Shown one piece after another: positions 16,482 through 20,152 of a stretch of DNA of 20,152 bases. The DNA comes from Bacteroidetes bacterium UBA2664. GTDB lineage: Bacteria > Bacteroidota > Rhodothermia > Balneolales > Balneolaceae. The DNA is taken from assembly GCA_002359315.1 (NCBI GenBank), contig DEMS01000028.1, forward strand, positions 217,321-237,472. Direction: 5' to 3'. The translations under genes were made by a program, and so were the position numbers. Each line of letters begins with the position of its first letter. Within the stretch, counting starts at the first letter, position 1. The notes below the pieces were generated by a model. That model did no database searches and was not told where the DNA came from. It was given only the letters and a program-made list of their open reading frames with translations.

Positions 16482-16510
16482 AAATTACCGCCGACTATTC
16501 GGAATGTCAA
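16482..16510 (-). promoter_or_regulatory. Candidate promoter of the nuo operon
   Basis: Read on the minus strand, a perfect -35 hexamer TTGACA (16510-16505) is followed after 17 bases by TAATTT (16487-16482), close to a -10 box. The -10 box ends 27 bases before the nuoA ATG, giving a leader of roughly 20 bases. The -10 region also partly resembles the Bacteroidota TAnnTTTG element (TAATTTAA). Motif spacing and position are good; no experimental support is implied. Confidence 0.55.
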
Positions 16511-16546
16511 TGTTTATGAGTGCTAGAATATAGCAGTTATTGAGGG

Positions 16547-16582
16547 CAAAATAGAACAGTTTTTTAAAAAAGTTCTATTTTG
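16547..16582. repeat. Long A/T-rich palindrome between PBP1A and nuoA
   Basis: CAAAATAGAAC (16547-16557) is perfectly repeated inverted as GTTCTATTTTG (16572-16582). Inside, TTTTTT (16560-16565) faces AAAAAA (16566-16571), so the whole element is palindromic except for an AG bulge (16558-16559). It lies about 136 bases after the PBP1A stop and 37 bases upstream of the -35 box proposed for nuo. It may be a weak terminator for the PBP1A operon, a regulator site or a cruciform-forming element; the low GC content is unlike a strong intrinsic terminator. Confidence 0.6.
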
Positions 16583-16587
16583 TCCAC

Positions 16588-16600
16588 AACAGAATCTGTT
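16588..16600. promoter_or_regulatory. Short palindrome, possible operator
   Basis: AACAGA and TCTGTT flank a single central A, giving a perfect 13-base inverted repeat five bases from the longer A/T palindrome and about 80 bases upstream of the nuo -35 box. The rest of the 16455-16717 gap (263 bases) shows no ORF or RNA gene. The size and symmetry fit a dimeric regulator site, but a single copy of this length can arise by chance. Confidence 0.3.
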
Positions 16601-16717
16601 TCATAAGATTATGGTGATGATGAGGCTCTTGCAGAAGAGAAATTTATAGGAGTCAATCAGTGAGCCTAATGGGAAATCGATTTAAACAATCACAAAGCAG
16701 TGACGAGCCGGGTTAAA

Positions 16718-19018
16718 TTACCACCCGATTCGTCCTCTTCTGGATTCGTTATCATCTCTGCCGCTTTCCGGGTTTTCCGGCATTACAAAACCGGGCGGTG
16801 GAGAGAAGGGGGCTTTACTCCATTCGATATCCGGGTCTGCACTTGCATTCATTATAAATTCGCCGACGATTGGGAGGGCTGTTCGCGCGCCTTGACCGAT
16901 ACTATTCGGGTTGTTGGTTGGGAAGCGGATTCGACGATCTTCTCCGCCAACCCAGGAGCCCATAACGATATGTGGCATCATGGCTACGAACCAGTTATCA
17001 GCACTATTTTGTGTAGTTCCTGTTTTTCCGGCCACATCCTGTTGGATATTGTATGCATTTCTTAATCGGACACCTGTTCCGTGATAATCTGCCCCCCCCC
17101 TGATGACCCCTCGCATCATATCAATCATTATATATGCGGTTTCCGGGCTGATGGCTTCCTGACTGTATTCAGGAAAATACTCGACCAATACATTACCTTC
17201 TTTATCCTCTATTCTGGAAATTGCAATTGGATCGATATGTACACCTTGATTTGCAAAAGTAGTAAATGCACTTACAAGCTCGAGAAGAGTGACTTCAGCC
17301 GTTCCCAGGGCGATGGATGGGTAAGCCGGTGACCGGCTCATGTCAATGCCAAAATTGGCTGCCATATCCCGAATCTTTTCTGCAGCGGGTTGTAAATCGG
17401 CAGCCCGATTTGTACCCGGAGCTCCGGCTATTTCTGGAAGTAATCTTACTGTCACATTATTCAGGCTTCTTGCCAGTCCTTCTCTGAGGGGTACCATTTC
17501 AGGGCCACTGGGAACAGAAGGGTCTTTTGGATTCCACATTCGTCCGCTGGGTTCTATAAAACTGATAGGGTATTTGGAAAATGTGTGGTAAGGCATATAA
17601 CCGTTGTCAATAGCGACTGCATAGACAAACGGTTTAAAAGTAGATCCGGCTTGTCTGCGCGATTGATGTACGTGATCAAATTGTTGTGCCCCATAATCTG
17701 ATCCGCCAACCCAAACCAATATTTGGCCATTATTTGGGTCAATGGCTGTAAAGCTTGCCTGAAGTTTTGTATTGGCTCGTTTGAGTGAATCGAGATACGC
17801 TTCATCTGCCATTAAATTTTCGAAGACCACGGATTCCTGATTGGTATCAAATTTAGCAAACCCATTTTTATATCGGTCCGATTCGCGAATATAATCTCTT
17901 AAAAATTGAGGGTACTCTTTCCAAAGTTCATTCATATAACTGCCGCCCGGAGAGGTCCATTCACGCTGGAAAATGGGTTGAAATTCATTCAGTTTCTCAC
18001 GAACAGCTGTTTCGGCATGACGCTGCAATCTGGAGTCGATGGTTGTGTAGATCACCAATCCATCAGAATAGAGATCATAACCATTCTCTTCTACCCAGTC
18101 TGTTACTTGTTGGCGAACGTATTCTCCAAAATAGCGGCTTTCTCTACCGGATCTTGAGGGGGGCTGATAATTTAATGCGATATCCTCTTCTATAAGGCCT
18201 TCAAAAACCTCATCGGAAATGAATCCGTTGTTATTCATCAACTGTAAAACCACATTTCTTCTGGATTTGGCCCGTTCTTCGAATAGTCTCGGATTGTATG
18301 CATATACTGCTCTTAGCTGGCCTATGAGAGTAGCGGCTTCAGAAACGGTAAGGTCGTTTGCCGGTTTACCGTAGTGAGTACGGGCTGCTGATTGAATCCC
18401 GAACGCACTATTGGCAAATTCTACGGTATTCAGATACATCTCAATAATTTCACTTTTGGTGTAATTATTTTCAATCTGAACAGCCGTTATCATTTCGCGT
18501 AGTTTTCTTGTAATGGAAACGTCGAAACCAATTTTCCGATAGAGATTTCGGGCAAGCTGCTGGCTGATTGTTGAACCACCGTGAAAACGCTGTTGAATCC
18601 AGTAGTAGGGCAGTCTCATCAAGCTTTGAAAATCGACACCCCAATGTTGAAAAAATCGATGATCTTCAGTTGCAATCAGTGCATTGATCACATTAGGGGA
18701 TATCTCATCAATAGAAACATATGTTCTGTTCTCAATAAAATATCGGTCCAAAACGGCTCCATCCCGACTTCTGACTTCTGATGCAATCGCGGTCCGGGGA
18801 TTTTCCAATTCTGCAATAGAGGGCAGTGCCTGAAATAGATAGATCACAAAAGCAATACCGGAAATAATGATGACTGAAGTTGTGATCAGTGCAGCGATCA
18901 GCAGCTTTTTTTTCTTGTCATATCCATCCGACTTTTTTCTGTTTGCAGCAACCTGCTTTCGATATTCCGGGTCACTGAAATATCGGGTCATATCCACATT
19001 TTGTTTCTTCTTACTCAT
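16718..19018 (-). CDS. mrcA: Penicillin-binding protein 1A (bifunctional transglycosylase/transpeptidase)
   Basis: Class A PBP that polymerises lipid II and cross-links peptidoglycan. The cytoplasmic N-terminus is lysine-rich, then one transmembrane anchor (about 39-62). The GT51 domain has the catalytic glutamate in 'TEDHRFFQHWGVD' (E118) and 'GGSTISQQLARN' (147-158). The transpeptidase has SxxK as STFK (S459/K462), SxN as SLN (518-520) and KTGT (665-668). The C-terminus (about 735-766) is proline- and arginine-rich. 766 residues is normal. The ATG overlaps the preceding lpxH-like stop by four bases (ATGA), so the two are coupled. Codons 640-643 (R-G-G-A) contain nine consecutive G (17092-17100), upstream of KTGT; slippage there would remove the end of the transpeptidase domain but leave the glycosyltransferase. 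Confidence 0.96.
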   Translation of the reverse strand: MSKKKQNVDMTRYFSDPEYRKQVAANRKKSDGYDKKKKLLIAALITTSVIIISGIAFVIYLFQALPSIAELENPRTAIASEVRSRDGAVLDRYFIENRTYVSIDEISPNVINALIATEDHRFFQHWGVDFQSLMRLPYYWIQQRFHGGSTISQQLARNLYRKIGFDVSITRKLREMITAVQIENNYTKSEIIEMYLNTVEFANSAFGIQSAARTHYGKPANDLTVSEAATLIGQLRAVYAYNPRLFEERAKSRRNVVLQLMNNNGFISDEVFEGLIEEDIALNYQPPSRSGRESRYFGEYVRQQVTDWVEENGYDLYSDGLVIYTTIDSRLQRHAETAVREKLNEFQPIFQREWTSPGGSYMNELWKEYPQFLRDYIRESDRYKNGFAKFDTNQESVVFENLMADEAYLDSLKRANTKLQASFTAIDPNNGQILVWVGGSDYGAQQFDHVHQSRRQAGSTFKPFVYAVAIDNGYMPYHTFSKYPISFIEPSGRMWNPKDPSVPSGPEMVPLREGLARSLNNVTVRLLPEIAGAPGTNRAADLQPAAEKIRDMAANFGIDMSRSPAYPSIALGTAEVTLLELVSAFTTFANQGVHIDPIAISRIEDKEGNVLVEYFPEYSQEAISPETAYIMIDMMRGVIRGGADYHGTGVRLRNAYNIQQDVAGKTGTTQNSADNWFVAMMPHIVMGSWVGGEDRRIRFPTNNPNSIGQGARTALPIVGEFIMNASADPDIEWSKAPFSPPPGFVMPENPESGRDDNESRRGRIGW

Positions 19019-19788
19019 TGTAAAGCGGATTCATATGAATTATTAGAAATCGGTTTGAAAATCATGTTGTCGTTATCCCAAGTAACGAGGTTTACTACCC
19101 CTTTGTTATAAATTGCGGCTGATTTGTAAAGATAAAAAGCACCGGTATTTATATAGGTTCCCGACGAAAAAGTTTCCTTTCTGGGCACATGGTCATGGCC
19201 GGTTATAATATAGTCAAAAGAATGGGTCTTAAGAGTGTTTTTAGCCCATTCAGAAAGCCTTTTTGTATTTAGATCTCTGTTATTCCTGGTTAATTCAGAA
19301 AAAGTTTTCATAACATGATTGCCAGTAGCGCCGGAAAATATCGTTTGGAACAACTTGACAAATCCGGAATTACGTAAAATTCTGTGGAGAAGCGGCCTTT
19401 CCAAAAGGTACCGGGAATCTGAGATACCGTCCCCATGAGTAAGAAAAAAAGATTTATTATCCTTATTTAAAAGTCTGTACTCATATTCTACATCGAAACC
19501 ACAGTCGCGGAAGTGTTCCTTTGTCCAGTAATCGTGGTTTCCGGTGATAAAAAGTCCGCCGGTTTTTGTTTTATGATATTCAGTAAAACGATTCAACAGT
19601 TTTTTCCCAAGTGGCGGAATGTAATTTGGGAATTCCATCCAATAGTCAAAAAGATCTCCAAGAATGTGGATCGTGTAGTTATTGGATTCACAGAAATTGA
19701 TGATCTGAATAATTTCATTTTCGAGATTGCTGTTTTCAGCATCAGAGAGTGCGCCAAGATGAACATCTGATAGGAATAGCAACTTCAT
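19015..19788 (-). CDS. lpxH: LpxH-like metallophosphoesterase (UDP-2,3-diacylglucosamine diphosphatase)
   Basis: Calcineurin-type phosphoesterase of 257 residues with the full metal-binding set: D8 and H10 (SDVHLG), D45 (GDLFDYW), N84/H85 (GNHDYW), H118 (THGDG), H198 and H200 (GHDH). 'LGDLFDYWMEF' and the long helical insert at about 125-185 are like LpxH, which makes lipid X by hydrolysing UDP-2,3-diacylglucosamine in lipid A synthesis. E. coli LpxH has GHTH at the last motif, so GHDH is a difference. Its place between a polyprenyl synthase and PBP1A agrees with an envelope role. Substrate is inferred; a related LpxH2-type or unrelated phosphoesterase is possible. It starts nine bases after the upstream gene's stop. 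Confidence 0.82.
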   Translation of the reverse strand: MKLLFLSDVHLGALSDAENSNLENEIIQIINFCESNNYTIHILGDLFDYWMEFPNYIPPLGKKLLNRFTEYHKTKTGGLFITGNHDYWTKEHFRDCGFDVEYEYRLLNKDNKSFFLTHGDGISDSRYLLERPLLHRILRNSGFVKLFQTIFSGATGNHVMKTFSELTRNNRDLNTKRLSEWAKNTLKTHSFDYIITGHDHVPRKETFSSGTYINTGAFYLYKSAAIYNKGVVNLVTWDNDNMIFKPISNNSYESALQ

Positions 19789-19797
19789 CCGGTTGGG

Positions 19798-20152
19798 CTA
19801 TTTTTTTCTCGTGACAATGAAATCGACCAGTGCTTCAAAATCATCATAACCCGAAACAATTGGCAAGGATTTTAATTGTTTCAGGGCAGATTCTGTATAA
19901 CTGACCATTTTCCCCTCAGCATACTTTAGTCCGTCATGATCATTCACAAATGAGACAATTTGATCAATTTCTTTCGAACTCTTCCTTCGTTTTCTCATTA
20001 AGCGCCTGATTCGTAAACGATCCATTTTTGTTGCGTTTTCGAGGGCATATATCAGTGGAAGAGTCACTTTTCTTTCCTTGATATCATTACGGGTAGGTTT
20101 GCCAATATCATCCATGCCGTAATCAAACAGATCATCTTTAATCTGAAAAGCT
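19798..20152 (-). CDS. Trans-polyprenyl diphosphate synthase, C-terminal part, cut by window edge
   Basis: Reading from the right edge, the frame opens with 'AFQIKDDLFDYGMDDIGKP', the second aspartate-rich motif (DDLFD) of trans-isoprenyl diphosphate synthases, followed by the conserved 'KPTRNDIKERKVTLPLIYAL' type segment. About 118 residues remain, so roughly the first two-thirds of the protein, including the first DDxxD motif, lies outside the window. These enzymes extend isoprenoid chains for quinone side chains or other lipids; chain length cannot be judged from this part. It is the most upstream visible gene of an operon with lpxH and PBP1A. The internal ATG at 20115 is not a true start because the motif continues upstream of it. 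Confidence 0.92.
   Translation of the reverse strand, partial: AFQIKDDLFDYGMDDIGKPTRNDIKERKVTLPLIYALENATKMDRLRIRRLMRKRRKSSKEIDQIVSFVNDHDGLKYAEGKMVSYTESALKQLKSLPIVSGYDDFEALVDFIVTRKK

Noticed and set aside
1..20152. CRISPR arrays, tRNA/rRNA genes, insertion sequences, toxin-antitoxin or defence genes
   Set aside because: I looked for tandem spaced repeats, transposase or integrase motifs, cloverleaf-like segments and defence domains and saw none; all sizeable frames are accounted for by housekeeping or envelope genes.

Overview
The window looks like ordinary chromosomal DNA from a Gram-negative, respiring bacterium of the Bacteroidota/Rhodothermota side of the tree, and I lean towards Balneolaceae. 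This is an inference from four things: moderate-to-low GC, A/T-rich start regions with almost no Shine-Dalgarno sequences, many lipoprotein and outer-envelope genes, and the protein flavour (M3 lipoprotein peptidase, DUF4168 lipoprotein, 'GWCTYKM'-type NuoB, short NuoG). No rRNA, tRNA, CRISPR array, insertion sequence, integrase or phage gene was seen. No intergenic gap exceeds about 265 bases.

Layout. (1) Positions 1-1642, minus strand: a CcmB-type heme exporter permease whose stop overlaps the start of a DNA polymerase III delta-prime (holB) gene cut by the left edge. (2) Positions 1845-5165, plus strand: a tight cluster of an orphan PTS EIIA (PtsN-like) protein, a D-Ala-D-Ala carboxypeptidase of the PBP4 class and an NtrX-like sigma-54 response regulator. 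A hairpin followed by six T lies just upstream of the first gene. (3) Positions 5249-8924, plus strand: folD, a peptidyl-dipeptidase (Dcp) lipoprotein and a DUF4168-like lipoprotein. (4) Positions 9081-16454, minus strand: a respiratory complex I operon in the order nuoA-B-C-D-E-F-G-H, with nuoI-N absent. It has a good sigma70-like promoter candidate upstream of nuoA and a hairpin terminator after nuoH. (5) Positions 16718-20152, minus strand: an envelope operon of a polyprenyl diphosphate synthase (cut by the right edge), an LpxH-like phosphoesterase and penicillin-binding protein 1A.

How they work together. NuoB/C/D/E/F/G form the peripheral NADH-oxidising arm and NuoA/H the start of the membrane arm of complex I. 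The other membrane subunits and NuoI must be encoded elsewhere if the complex is complete. The right-hand operon joins isoprenoid chain synthesis (quinone side chain or lipid carrier), lipid A assembly and peptidoglycan polymerisation. The PtsN-like/PBP4/response-regulator cluster suggests, but does not prove, a link between phosphotransfer signalling, sigma-54 transcription and wall remodelling.

I did not find an obviously new biological system. The points most worth a second look are a nine-G tract inside the PBP1A transpeptidase domain, an unusually long A/T palindrome between PBP1A and nuoA, the truncated nuo operon, hairpins in the nuoG-nuoH gap and the ptsN leader, and a clamp-loader subunit without its zinc cysteines.
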